64,000 nucleotides of DNA from Thermotogae bacterium (GCA_024233675.1 JACKPH010000002.1:186001-250000); one strand, 5' to 3'; positions 8,403 through 17,760 are shown, counted from the first letter of the stretch. Translations and numbers: made by a program. Notes: generated from the letters alone by a model not told the origin.

Positions 8403-9671
8403 TTATTCTCCTTTACTGTCTATTATTTCTATCATAGTTTTATCAAAATCTTTTAATGATTTCTCATTTATTATTTTTAAATTATTTATTGTTTCCTCAA
8501 AATCTCTTCCGGCTATTCCCATATCAGAAAAGCAGTCCGGTGAATTTAGTGTAAGTTCTGCAACTTCAAATGCTTCTCTTGCTGCAGAACCGGCTTTAAG
8601 CGCACATGTTTCTTTTGCGCCGTCACAAAGTACTCCGGCATTTTGCGAATAATAATTGTTAATTATAAGATTTATATCTTTTTCATTTATAGTTTTGTTC
8701 ATAAGACAGTATATTCCTGATGCTGCACCTACACCGGCTGCATAAAAAACTCCGCAGAGAGGTACAAGTTTTCCTATTTTGTTTTTTATAAGACCTGTTA
8801 TTAAACAGCTCAATATTAAAGCTTTTGATATCTGTTTTTTTGATATTCTTTTTTTGTTTCCGTAAAAAAATATAGGTACGAGCGAAACTATTCCCTGGTT
8901 ACCGCTTCCGTAACAGCTTGTTATTCTTACAGGAGCCCCGCCCATTCTGGCCATTGAAGCAGCTGTAACAAGTAATTTTATAGTTTTTTCATCATATCTT
9001 TTCTTACATTCTGTTAATTTTTTTATATATTCACATCCTGTATAATCTTTGCTTTCTATTGCATATAATGCGGCTTCGTAATTTGTTTTTGCCTTTTCGT
9101 ATATGTATTCAAGATAGTCATCTTCTGCGTTTTCAGTAAACCTTATTATATCTTCAGGTGTTTTACCTGAAAAATAGTCTTTGCTTATTTCATTTTTGTC
9201 TTTTTCAAAAATTTTTTCATCGTTTATTTTTACAAGAACAACATTGGTATGTCCGCCTTCAACGGTAAGTTCAACTGTTTTTCCGCCGCCGTATGCCGTA
9301 ACCTTTACATATACTCCTGTAATTTCACAAAAACATTTCAGAGTTATTTTTTTTGATTCAATAACTTTTTCCGCTTTAAGAATTGTTTCCTCATCAATTC
9401 CGGAAAGAACTTCAAGTTCTTTTTCGGGATCTCCGGAAATAAGTCCTACTGCAGCTGCAAATAAATTTCCTCTTTTTTTTGTTCCCGGTATTCCTACATC
9501 AACTCCGTTTTTGTATATACTGTTACTGACATCAATATTTATTTTTTCTACTTCATCCCTGTTTCCGAAATAGCTTACAGTTCTGGCAACCGCAAAAGCG
9601 ACACTTGCCGGTTCCGTACAGCCTCTTGCATAAACTATTTCTTTGAAAATATACTCTTTAAGTCTTTCCAT
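8403..9671 (-). CDS. cyuA: L-cysteine desulfidase family protein (CyuA/YhaM, UPF0597)
   Basis: This family (serine dehydratase alpha fold, Fe-S cluster) splits L-cysteine into pyruvate, H2S and ammonia. About 422 residues, close to E. coli YhaM. Visible: ARGCTEPASVAFAVA near the N terminus, a glycine-rich GGGKTVELTVEGGHTNVVL segment, and the C-terminal CDGAKETCALKAGSAAREA with two likely cluster cysteines. MERLKEYIF at 9671 is preferred over the ATG at 9695 because GGGGGA lies 10 nt before it. Its place beside a fumarate-releasing lyase and fumarase suggests cysteine comes from the same substrate. A relative acting on serine cannot be excluded. Confidence 0.85.
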   Translation of the reverse strand: MERLKEYIFKEIVYARGCTEPASVAFAVARTVSYFGNRDEVEKINIDVSNSIYKNGVDVGIPGTKKRGNLFAAAVGLISGDPEKELEVLSGIDEETILKAEKVIESKKITLKCFCEITGVYVKVTAYGGGKTVELTVEGGHTNVVLVKINDEKIFEKDKNEISKDYFSGKTPEDIIRFTENAEDDYLEYIYEKAKTNYEAALYAIESKDYTGCEYIKKLTECKKRYDEKTIKLLVTAASMARMGGAPVRITSCYGSGNQGIVSLVPIFFYGNKKRISKKQISKALILSCLITGLIKNKIGKLVPLCGVFYAAGVGAASGIYCLMNKTINEKDINLIINNYYSQNAGVLCDGAKETCALKAGSAAREAFEVAELTLNSPDCFSDMGIAGRDFEETINNLKIINEKSLKDFDKTMIEIIDSKGE

Positions 9672-9678
9672 TTTTCTT

Positions 9679-10179
9679 TCATCCCCCGATGTCAAAGATA
9701 TCTTCTCCGTTTACATCTATTGCCGTCATCAGCGGAAAATCCTCCACAATTAACTCCTGTATTGCTTCCGTTCCGAGATCATCAAAAGCAAGTACAGTAT
9801 GTTTTTTTACTTTTTGTGAAAGCATAGCAGCCATTCCGCTTGGTGTTACAAAGTAGACCTTTGAATATTTTTTGTTAAGCCCGGCCACAAAACCGCTTCT
9901 TTTACCTTTTCCTACAGTTGCGGAAATTCCAAGCTGATACATTATTTCAAGGAATCCATCCATTCTGTTGCTGGTTGTGGGACCTATTGAACCTACAGCC
10001 TGGAAATCCGGTTTTTTAGCCGGACCGGCATAAAAAATAATCTTATCTTTAAAATCCACCGGAAGTTTTTCATTTCTTTCTTTCATTTCTTTTATTCTTT
10101 TATGTGCAGCATCCCTCATAACGATTAGTCCGCCGGTATAATTTATTATTTCTCCGGCTTTTAATTCCTCAAATTTCAA
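9679..10179 (-). CDS. fumB: Class I fumarate hydratase, beta subunit
   Basis: Partner of the alpha subunit in the Fe-S fumarase, with the fold of the FumA C-terminal domain. About 166 residues. Motifs: GLIVMRDAAHKRI, FYAGPAKK, VGSIGPTTSNRMDGF and MGKGKRSG-like VGKGKRSGF. The start is probably TTG at 10179, 8 nt after GGAAG and 11 bp inside the alpha gene; a GTG at 10188 is possible. The end of the gene carries the ribosome-binding site of the next one. Confidence 0.92.
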   Translation of the reverse strand: MKFEELKAGEIINYTGGLIVMRDAAHKRIKEMKERNEKLPVDFKDKIIFYAGPAKKPDFQAVGSIGPTTSNRMDGFLEIMYQLGISATVGKGKRSGFVAGLNKKYSKVYFVTPSGMAAMLSQKVKKHTVLAFDDLGTEAIQELIVEDFPLMTAIDVNGEDIFDIGG

Positions 10180-10981
10180 GAGTAACACTTCCTTTTCTCA
10201 CAAGATAACAATCAACAGAAACAGCAACAGGAAGTATTGCTATATGTGTGGGATATTGCTTTATATGAACGGAGTAAACACTTATACCTCTTCCGAGTCC
10301 CTGAAATCCTATTTTAAGTCTGTTCAGTTCTTCGGTAAGCTCTGTTTCAAACTCCGCATATTCCCTCTTTTCATTTCTTTCATCAAAATCATATGTAAGT
10401 GCAAGTTTGGAAAGCATAAGTGCTTTATCAGATGTTCCTCCGATTCCTATACCTATATTGAGAGGAGGACATCCTCTTGCACCGTTTTCTTTTATATAAT
10501 CTATTATTGTTTTTTTCACAGTTTCTTTATCCGAAGAAGGTTTTAACATAAAAAGTGACGTAAGATTCTCACTTCCTCCGCCTTTAACAAGAAATTTTAT
10601 TTCTAAATTTTTTTTATCGTGAAACATATAATGAATTACCGGGGGACAGTTATCCTTACTGTTCACTCTTTCAAAAAGCGGATCCTTTACTGTTGAATAT
10701 CTGTAGTAATTTTCTTTATATGCATTATAAACAGAACGGTTAAGCATATCTTCAATATCAAAATCTATATTTATATTTTTAGGCAGAAAAACAAAAAACT
10801 CTATCATTCCTGTATCCTGACAAAGCGGAAGCTGTTTTTCACGGGCAATTTTTATATTTTCCCTGATTTCACTGTCAAACGGACCGGTATAATTTTTTAT
10901 GAAGTTTTCAGATCTGTAATTAATTATTTCATTTGCCTTTTTTATTTCTTCCGTCAGTTTTCGGGTAATATCGTCTTTCAA
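10169..10981 (-). CDS. fumA: Class I fumarate hydratase, alpha subunit
   Basis: Catalytic subunit of the two-subunit [4Fe-4S] fumarase that interconverts fumarate and malate. The 270-residue protein has LPLCQDTGMIEFF (first cluster cysteine), NCPPVIHYMF, the GGGSEN loop, and GARGCPPLNIGIGIGG (a further cysteine and the GIGIGG loop). The start is TTG at 10981 with AGGAGG 5-6 nt upstream. It lies between the lyase and fumarase beta, in order of use for fumarate. Confidence 0.95.
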   Translation of the reverse strand: MKDDITRKLTEEIKKANEIINYRSENFIKNYTGPFDSEIRENIKIAREKQLPLCQDTGMIEFFVFLPKNINIDFDIEDMLNRSVYNAYKENYYRYSTVKDPLFERVNSKDNCPPVIHYMFHDKKNLEIKFLVKGGGSENLTSLFMLKPSSDKETVKKTIIDYIKENGARGCPPLNIGIGIGGTSDKALMLSKLALTYDFDERNEKREYAEFETELTEELNRLKIGFQGLGRGISVYSVHIKQYPTHIAILPVAVSVDCYLVRKGSVTLEI

Positions 10982-10992
10982 ATCCTTTCCTC

Positions 10993-12426
10993 CTAAAGTT
11001 CTGAATATTTTTTATCCGTATTTTTTATTTTTTCTTTTATTTTTTCATCCGTATTTTTTATTTCAGAAAAATTTTCTTTTATTTTTTCTTCAATTTCATC
11101 AAATATTTTTTCCATGGACTCCGGAGAAGGACCGCCGTAAACCTTTCTCACTTTTATAAAGTTATCCGTGGAAAGTATATCATTTATTTCGTCATCAGAT
11201 TCTTTTAAATCTTTACCGGTTTTTATTTTAAATTCTTCTCTGAGAAGTTCTTTACTGTATCCTGACTTCACAAATTTAGAAAGTATTTCGTGTGCCTGTC
11301 TGAAACTAAGTTCATGATTTCTTACAAAATAATCAGCAAGTTCTGTTGTTGTTGTACCTGTTTCAACGGCTGTATTTTCAGCTTTTTCCTCATTAACATC
11401 AACTTTTGTTATTACCTCATTTAATAGTTCCAAAACAGAAATAAGATATTTGTATCCTTCTGAAAAATATTTTACCGGAGCATCCGCAAGCTCGTTTATA
11501 TCCTGATACGGTGCATTTAAAAACAGATCTTCCATTCCTTTAAAATACCCCATAGCAAGTCCTGACTGTATTCTTATATGTTCAAGAATAACAGGATTTC
11601 TTTTCTGAGGCATTATTGAACTTATCTGAACAAGATCATCAGGAAACCAAAGCATGCCTACCTCGGTAGAAGCTTTATGTGACATATCAGCCATTAATCT
11701 TGTTATATCAGAAAGAATTTCCTTTATTCCTATTAACGGATAAGTCATCCAGTGAGATGAAACTATTGCATTATATGAATTGTGAACCGGGATTTCAAAA
11801 CCGAGATAATCAGATACACTTTTTCTGTTAATCTGAAATCCGGTAGTTGTTATTGCACAGGCTCCCATAGGGGATTTATTAAGTGCCCGGAATGAAGTTA
11901 ATATAAGCTGCATATTTTCGTACAGATCATATGCAAATGCCGTGAGATAATGATCAAATGTAGATATATTTGCTGGCTGTCCGTGTGTATAAAGAACTAT
12001 TTTTTTACCTCTGAGTTCTTTTGCCCTGATAAGAATATTATTCAGAGTACTGTTTAACATATACATCAATGAAATCATATTATCCCTTATGTACATTTTA
12101 AAAAAAGTCATATCCATATCATTTCTTGATCTTGCCGTATGAAGAGCACCTGAATTTTTTTCTCCTATTATATCCTTAAGAATTTTTTCTATGTAAAGAT
12201 AAAAATCTTCTGTATTGTCAGGTATTTCTTCCGGAAAATCATCATTTTCAATAATTATATCAAGTCCTCTTTTTATTTCCTTTGCACTCTCCGGATTAAT
12301 TATACCTTCTTCTTTTAACATAAGCAAATGAGCTTTTTGAACCAAAAAAAGATATTTTTTAAATAATGTTGTTCCGTTTACATATGTTTCGTTCAGTACG
12401 TTTTTTTTGTATATTTCCGAAAACAT
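10993..12426 (-). CDS. Argininosuccinate-lyase-family lyase, possibly an S-(2-succino) lyase
   Basis: Member of the fumarase/ASL superfamily, which eliminates fumarate from C-N or C-S succinyl compounds. 477 residues. Visible: GALHTARSRND (residues 93-103), YTHGQPANIS (146-155), and the signature SSIMPQKRNP (269-278) with the catalytic serine loop. The residue before this signature is Ile (QISSIMPQK), where ArgH usually has Gly. No arginine biosynthesis gene is nearby. Neighbours are a transporter, fumarase, cysteine desulfidase and malic enzyme, so catabolic release of fumarate fits better than arginine synthesis. Known relatives with such roles are 2-succinocysteine lyase and EDDS lyase. 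Substrate is inference. Confidence 0.8.
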   Translation of the reverse strand: MFSEIYKKNVLNETYVNGTTLFKKYLFLVQKAHLLMLKEEGIINPESAKEIKRGLDIIIENDDFPEEIPDNTEDFYLYIEKILKDIIGEKNSGALHTARSRNDMDMTFFKMYIRDNMISLMYMLNSTLNNILIRAKELRGKKIVLYTHGQPANISTFDHYLTAFAYDLYENMQLILTSFRALNKSPMGACAITTTGFQINRKSVSDYLGFEIPVHNSYNAIVSSHWMTYPLIGIKEILSDITRLMADMSHKASTEVGMLWFPDDLVQISSIMPQKRNPVILEHIRIQSGLAMGYFKGMEDLFLNAPYQDINELADAPVKYFSEGYKYLISVLELLNEVITKVDVNEEKAENTAVETGTTTTELADYFVRNHELSFRQAHEILSKFVKSGYSKELLREEFKIKTGKDLKESDDEINDILSTDNFIKVRKVYGGPSPESMEKIFDEIEEKIKENFSEIKNTDEKIKEKIKNTDKKYSEL

Positions 12427-12438
12427 TTTATTCAGCTC

Positions 12439-13350
12439 CTAATCTATAAGCCTGTTTATATTTCCGTACAAAACAGCATCAATTTCATTTTCATGAAATC
12501 CGGAATATACCATTGCTCTTATCTGTTCGTCAAGATATGCTTTTGTAAATCCACGAGGAAACCAACTTGAATCTGTTCCGAAAATTATTCTTTCATAACC
12601 GAATGTATTATAATATTTTGTAAAAAGTTTTATCAGATCAAGATCATAAGGCATCCATCTCATCCACTGATTAGACCCGGATGTATCTATTGATACATTA
12701 GGACATGCCCAACCGAGCTGAAGTGTTTCAAATACATAGCCACAGCCAAAATGAGGTATGATAAACCTTACTTTAGGAAATGCCCTTGCTACATCATGAA
12801 TTATAAGAGGATTTATATTTACATGATTTGCTATTCCTCCTGCTCCTCCGAGTATACCAAAATGAATAAGCACCGGTATTTCATATTTCTGAGCAGTTTC
12901 CCATACAGGATAAAGGCTTTTATCATTGAGAGGCGTATCTATTCTCGGACCTAAAAGTTTATATCCCTTAAATCCTTTTTCCTTTATACATTTTTCAAGT
13001 TCTTCCGCAGAATTTGCATTATCCGGTGCATGATGAGCATACATAATAAATTTATCCGGATGTTTTTTTAGTATTTTATAAGCTTTTTCATTTCCGCCGG
13101 CAGTAACAAAGATAATTTTTTCTATATTACTTTTTTTAACTTCTTCGTACCATTTTTCTGTTGTTTCCTCTTCATCCTCTTCTGTAACAGGATCTATAGA
13201 ATCAGGAAACCTCCATGCAAGTCTCCATTTTGCTTTATCCCAGTCTACCCATTCATTTCCTTTCAAATCAAGTCCGCCCATAGATTTTCCGTCACCCATA
13301 AAATCAAATGCAGGAAAATGCACATGTGAATCAATAACTTTTAATTCCAT
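12439..13350 (-). CDS. Amidohydrolase-2 family (TIM-barrel) hydrolase
   Basis: 303 residues of the COG2159/PF04909 type: DSHVHFP at the N terminus (two metal-binding histidines), VLIHFG, FIIPHFGCGY and the late acidic GTDSSWFPRG. The family holds decarboxylases, lactonases and C-N hydrolases. It lies between the importer permeases and the lyase, so it probably acts on the imported compound before the lyase does. No sequence feature fixes the reaction. Confidence 0.85.
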   Translation of the reverse strand: MELKVIDSHVHFPAFDFMGDGKSMGGLDLKGNEWVDWDKAKWRLAWRFPDSIDPVTEEDEEETTEKWYEEVKKSNIEKIIFVTAGGNEKAYKILKKHPDKFIMYAHHAPDNANSAEELEKCIKEKGFKGYKLLGPRIDTPLNDKSLYPVWETAQKYEIPVLIHFGILGGAGGIANHVNINPLIIHDVARAFPKVRFIIPHFGCGYVFETLQLGWACPNVSIDTSGSNQWMRWMPYDLDLIKLFTKYYNTFGYERIIFGTDSSWFPRGFTKAYLDEQIRAMVYSGFHENEIDAVLYGNINRLID

Positions 13351-13356
13351 ATTTCA

Positions 13357-14178
13357 TCATCCTTTCAGTCCCTGGGTTGCTATACCCTGAATTATCTGTT
13401 TCTGAAATATCAGGAAAAAGATTATGAGAGGTATTGTCGATATAGTTGCACCTGTCATTATCTGTTCCCACTGAAACGAAGCTTCCGAAGAAAAATAAGC
13501 CATACCTACAGGAAGTGTATACATACTTGAATCCTGTGCCACTATAAGCGGCCATAAAAAAGCATTCCAGTTTCCTATAAAATTAAATATAGCAAGTGTT
13601 CCTAATGCAGGTTTTACAAGAGGCAGAACTATTTTCCAGTATATTTTAAATTCACTTAATCCGTCTATTCTTGCTGCATCCAGAAGTTCATCCGGTATTG
13701 TTCCCATGAACTGTTTCATAAGAAATATACCAAATCCGCTTATCATACCCGGAAACATAAGACTCCAGTAACTTCCCATCCAATTAAGTTTCTGACTCAT
13801 AGCATACCATGGAATAACAAGCATTTCCGTAGGTATCATGAGTGTAGAAAGGATAAGAATAAAAAGTATTTTTCTTCCGGGAAACTTGTATTTTGCAAGT
13901 GTGAATCCTACAAGCGAATCAAAAAAAAGTACTGAAAGAGTGGTAATAACAGCCACTATAGTACTGTTTAAAAACCATTTCGGAAATCCTGAAAACTCAA
14001 ATATATTTTTATAATTATCTAATGTAGGTGATTTTGGTAATAATGCCATATCATAAATTTCCCATGAAGGTTTAAAGGATGAAAAAATCATCCATAAAAA
14101 AGGAAATATCATTAAAACGGCAAGTACAGTAAGAACTATATATGCGGTTACAGTATATTTTCTGTCAGCTTTTATCAT
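13357..14178 (-). CDS. Sugar-type ABC importer permease (MalG-like)
   Basis: About 273 residues with six membrane helices and the EAA loop ELLDAARIDGLSEFKIYWKIVLPLVKPAL that contacts the ATPase. The start at 14178 follows GAGGTG by 6 nt. The last residues (IIQGIATQGLKG) are typical of MalG/AraQ relatives. No ATPase gene is in the operon, so a shared MsmK-like ATPase from elsewhere is expected. Confidence 0.93.
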   Translation of the reverse strand: MIKADRKYTVTAYIVLTVLAVLMIFPFLWMIFSSFKPSWEIYDMALLPKSPTLDNYKNIFEFSGFPKWFLNSTIVAVITTLSVLFFDSLVGFTLAKYKFPGRKILFILILSTLMIPTEMLVIPWYAMSQKLNWMGSYWSLMFPGMISGFGIFLMKQFMGTIPDELLDAARIDGLSEFKIYWKIVLPLVKPALGTLAIFNFIGNWNAFLWPLIVAQDSSMYTLPVGMAYFSSEASFQWEQIMTGATISTIPLIIFFLIFQKQIIQGIATQGLKG

Positions 14179-14188
14179 AAAAAACACC

Positions 14189-15127
14189 TCAGTCCGATTT
14201 TTCGTTAAGGAACTTCATCTGTATAAAAGTTATTACCATAATGAGTCCGAAAAGCACAAGACTCGCACTTGATGCCAGTCCCATATCAAAATTTACAAAA
14301 GCCTTTTCATATATATAAAGAACAAGCGGTTTTGTTGAATTCAGAGGTCCGCCGGAACCCTGAACAGACATATTGTAAACCTGTGTAAAAATTCTTAAAA
14401 AAGATATACTCTGCATTATAACAAGAAAAAGTGTTATCGGTTTTAAAAGAGGTACTGTTATTTTCCAGGTTATCTGTCTTCTTGAAGCACCGTCTATTCT
14501 TGCCGCCTCAATATATTCCGACGGTATTGTCTGAAGTCCTGCAAGAAATATTACTATACAGTATCCGAGCTGTATCCATACAGTTGTGACAACTATAGAT
14601 ATAAGTGCCTGCTCCGTGCTTGATAAAAACTGCTGTGTCGGCATATTAAGATTTAAAAGAATATTATTTAACACACCCATAGGAGGCGGCTGATAAAGCC
14701 ATCTCCACACCCAGCTTACGGCAACAAGCGGAGTTATATAAGGCATAACATATAAAAGTCTGAAAAGCCACTGAAATTTTCTTATTCTGTTTAACATCAT
14801 AGCTATTAAAAGAGACAGTAATATTACGGAAGGTACTCCGAAAATAACATATTTAATAGTATTCCACAATGCCTTTAAAAATACTTCATCGGAAAATATT
14901 TTTACAAAATTATCAAATCCAGTAAAATGTACATCCTTAGATAATAAATTCCAATCCGTAAAACTCATTGCAAGAGAAAACACCATTGGAAGAAATCTTA
15001 CAACGAGAAAAAATATTATCGGAATAAAAAGGAATGTGTATGCAGTTATTGTATATTTCCTCTGTAAAGTCCCTTTTTTATTCCCATGCCGTTTCCTCCT
15101 AAAATATACCGTGGAACATAGTTCCAC
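14189..15127 (-). CDS. Sugar-type ABC importer permease (MalF-like), start frameshifted
   Basis: About 300 residues with six membrane helices and the EAA loop EYIEAARIDGASRRQITWKITVPLLKPI. The open frame runs back to a GTG at 15127, but that lies in a hairpin before the AGGAGG site. The well-placed ATG at 15087 is one base out of frame: an A6 run (T6 at 15074-15079 on the plus strand) would need a seventh A to give MGIKKGTLQRKYT. So the start is either read by slippage, broken, or a sequencing artefact. Confidence 0.88.
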   Translation of the reverse strand: MELCSTVYFRRKRHGNKKGTLQRKYTITAYTFLFIPIIFFLVVRFLPMVFSLAMSFTDWNLLSKDVHFTGFDNFVKIFSDEVFLKALWNTIKYVIFGVPSVILLSLLIAMMLNRIRKFQWLFRLLYVMPYITPLVAVSWVWRWLYQPPPMGVLNNILLNLNMPTQQFLSSTEQALISIVVTTVWIQLGYCIVIFLAGLQTIPSEYIEAARIDGASRRQITWKITVPLLKPITLFLVIMQSISFLRIFTQVYNMSVQGSGGPLNSTKPLVLYIYEKAFVNFDMGLASSASLVLFGLIMVITFIQMKFLNEKSD

Positions 15128-15129
15128 GG
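15109..15129 (-). other. Intercistronic hairpin after the solute-binding protein gene
   Basis: Perfect 9-bp stem (CCGTGGAAC/GTTCCACGG) with a 3-nt loop right after the binding-protein stop. Such hairpins protect the binding-protein mRNA or reduce read-through, so more binding protein than permease is made. Confidence 0.65.
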
Positions 15130-15133
15130 CTAA

Positions 15134-16371
15134 TTATTTATTCCAGAATTCGTCAAGGACTTTCTGTTCTGTTCCGGCTGCTTTTTTCCATGCTTCGGCA
15201 GCTGATATTCCCTTAAGATAAACTTCATCTATTGCATTCATAAGAACTTCTCTCTGAGCTTTTTCATCAGCAAAAAATGTTGCATGTGCATATTCAAGAC
15301 CTTTTAGGAAAGGACCGTATTTAGGATCATCGTAATATTTTGATGCAATTTCAGGATTTGCCGGTAATTCTCCTGTATTTTTGAGCCATAATTCCATAGC
15401 CTTAGGAGAAGTTATATATTTTAAAAATTTTATCGATGCTTCAAGTTTCTCACCTGTTGCATTTGTTGTTATACCATGTGCCCAGAAAGATGCAAAATTT
15501 GATTTTATTCCGTTGTATTCCGGAAGCTCGGCAACACCGTAATCAAGAGATTTGTTTGCATCAAGTGTTCCAAGTCTGAAAGAACCGTCTATAGTCATAG
15601 CAGCCATATTTGACTGAAATGCTGTTACATCATCATTAAGAAAATTCGGAAAACCTATATTATCTTTTACTATTCTGTCAACATACCATTGAAGAACATC
15701 TGAACCTGCTCCTGTTTTATCATACAAAACAGTTTTATTATCAGACGTATAAGGAACTCCGCCGAACTGTCTTACAAGAACTTCTCTTAGCCAGTGATGA
15801 TGCTGACCGCTTGGCTGCATTGTAAATCCCGCTCTTATAAGATTTCCTTTCTTATCATATTTTGAAAGCTCTTTTGCAACTTCTATAACTTCGTTTAAGG
15901 TTGAAGGCGGCTGATCAAGACCTATTTCCTTAAACATTTTTTATTGTAAAAAAGTGCAAGTGTTCTTACAGCTGTAGGTACAGCATAGTATTTTCCCTCA
16001 TACTGGACTCCCTGTTCAACAAAAGGGTAAAAATTCTTCTGAAAATATTCTTTATCAAAATCATTTTTAGGTAACTCCATAAGATATCCTGATTCTATAT
16101 ACATAGGTAACCATCCGTAATAAAGATTTATAACATCAGGTCCTATACCTGCCGGAAGAGATGCTGCTACTTTCTGATTGTAATTTTCATACGGGAAAGT
16201 AACATGTTTAACCTCTATATCAGGATTTTCTTTTTCAAAATCTTTTATAAGCTGATCTATAGTATCCTGTTTCGTTTTGTAAAAATACTGCCAGTAAGTA
16301 ATTGTTGTTTTCGGAAATACTGTAATAACTAATAAAACTGATAAAATAACAAATAAAACTACTTTTTTCAT
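15134..16371 (-). pseudogene. Extracellular sugar-type solute-binding protein, frameshifted
   Basis: Family 1 binding protein that would deliver substrate to the two permeases. The first part has a signal peptide (MKKVVLFVILSVLLVITVFP) and ITYWQYFYK; the second continues with MFKEIGLDQPPSTLNEV. The two frames join at an A6 run (T6 at 15937-15942, plus strand): a seventh A would give LFYNKKMFKEIG, exactly what the family needs. Joined length is about 412 residues, normal for the family. Either an inactivating deletion, slippage-corrected expression or a homopolymer error. Confidence 0.88.
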
Positions 16372-16391
16372 CCCTTACACCTCCAGATTTT

Positions 16392-17534
16392 TCACAGTTT
16401 CATAAATAAAATATCGTGTACGAGCGATACAGCTCCAAGTGCTACCCCCAAATCTCCCAATTTCCCCCTTTCAAATGAAATTTTAGAAAGAATTTCTTCA
16501 GGAACAGTCTCTTTTAACGTTTTCATTATTGTTTCTATAATTATTTCGTATCTGTTATAACCTATTCCGCCTGTTATAACTATAATTTCAGGATCTAAAA
16601 GATTTATTATATTGGATATTCCCAAAGCAAGATGTTCGCATGAATCATAAAAAATTTTCTTATAATCATTATTTCTTTCTATATCATCAAAAAAATCTAT
16701 TGCTGTTACTTCTTTTCCGAATTTTTCATAAACTTTTTTTTCTATAGCATGTCCTGAAAACCAGTTTTCAAGATGCCCGAATGTCTTATCCGAATCATTT
16801 TTTTCATTCTGCCAGTCTGTAATAACATACCCGAATTCTCCGGCCATATTATGAGAACCTGTATAAACATCACCGTTTATAATTATTCCCGAGCCTGTTC
16901 CTGTACCTATTGCTGTCAGAAAAATATTTTTTGAATTTTTTGCAGCTCCTTTCCACATTTCTCCGAAAGCATTTGCCGTAACATCATTTGATACAATTAC
17001 CGGAACAGAATATATTTCATTAATTTTTTCGGAAAGATTAAAATTTTTTATTTTAAAAGCCGGCAGATAATAAATAAAACCGCTTTTCATATCTGTTGTT
17101 CCGGGAACTCCTATGCCTATACCTATTACCTTGCTTTTAATCTCAGGCATAACCTGATTTATACTGTTTTTTACCGCATCGGTTAATTCTTCTTTCGTTT
17201 TTATTCCTTTTGTAATTCCTCTGTATTTTTTTATAATATTTCCGTCTAAATCAGTAAGAACAGAAATTATCTTATTTCCTCCGACATCAATTCCTATTAT
17301 GTATTTATAATCAGGTATAAAAGAAAGTAAAATAGGTTTTTTTCCTCCTTTTTTTGAACTTTCTCCTATTTCTTTTTCCTCAACCGCACCTTCAGATATA
17401 AATTTACTTATTATCTGAGAAACAACCGGTTTGGAAAAATTACTCTCTCTTGAAATATCAGCCCTTGAAATCAAAGGGGTTTTTCTGAGTATTTTTAATA
17501 TTTTTTCTTCAACTTCCTTTAAAATTTCAGACAT
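16392..17534 (-). CDS. ROK-family transcriptional regulator (XylR/NagC-like)
   Basis: 380 residues. N-terminal winged helix (ILRKTPLISRADISRESNFSKPVVSQIISKFISEG), then a ROK sugar-kinase-like domain with GIDVGGNKI, GIGVPGTTD and GTGTGSGIIING. The usual ROK zinc cluster (CxCGxxGC) is absent; that region reads HLENWFSGHAI. First gene of the operon, 20 bp before the binding protein, with palindromes upstream, so it probably represses the whole lyase pathway until inducer is bound. Confidence 0.92.
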   Translation of the reverse strand: MSEILKEVEEKILKILRKTPLISRADISRESNFSKPVVSQIISKFISEGAVEEKEIGESSKKGGKKPILLSFIPDYKYIIGIDVGGNKIISVLTDLDGNIIKKYRGITKGIKTKEELTDAVKNSINQVMPEIKSKVIGIGIGVPGTTDMKSGFIYYLPAFKIKNFNLSEKINEIYSVPVIVSNDVTANAFGEMWKGAAKNSKNIFLTAIGTGTGSGIIINGDVYTGSHNMAGEFGYVITDWQNEKNDSDKTFGHLENWFSGHAIEKKVYEKFGKEVTAIDFFDDIERNNDYKKIFYDSCEHLALGISNIINLLDPEIIVITGGIGYNRYEIIIETIMKTLKETVPEEILSKISFERGKLGDLGVALGAVSLVHDILFMKL

Positions 17535-17551
17535 TTTTAACCTCCGGGTAA

Positions 17552-17640
17552 GTTAGTTATTGTTACTAACAAACTAATTTTACACAATGTTACATATTTT
17601 TTAAAACCCGATTAACCTTAATGGCTATCCGTTAAGGTTA
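17552..17640 (-). promoter_or_regulatory. Candidate ROK operators upstream of the lyase operon
   Basis: Two inverted repeats lie upstream of the ROK start codon: GTTAGT-N7-ACTAAC at 17552-17570, next to the ribosome-binding site, and TAACCTTAA-N10-TTAAGGTTA at 17613-17640. No strong -35/-10 pair was resolved between them. The sites suit autoregulation; which protein binds is inferred. Confidence 0.55.
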
Positions 17641-17699
17641 GTTATGAGAACTTAATTTTTTATTTCTTTTTTTATAAAATTTATATTTGAAAATCTAAA

Positions 17700-17741
17700 C
17701 AAAAAACAGAGAATTACAAATTCTCTGTTTTTCTTTATTAA
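17700..17741. terminator. Terminator of the MFS gene
   Basis: Stem AAAACAGAGAATT/AATTCTCTGTTTT with a short loop, flanked by A and T runs. It lies downstream of the minus-strand MFS gene. Confidence 0.88.
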
Positions 17742-17760
17742 TAAATATTATAGAAATTTT

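Noticed and set aside
9181..9573. Open frames opposite the CyuA-like gene and other long antisense frames (for example 54066-54722, 40010-40576)
   Set aside because: They lie opposite well-supported genes, lack ribosome-binding sites and show no family motifs.
10993..12426. Calling the ASL-family gene argH
   Set aside because: ArgH motifs are present, but no arginine gene is nearby, the signature has Ile before SSIMPQK, and the operon is catabolic.
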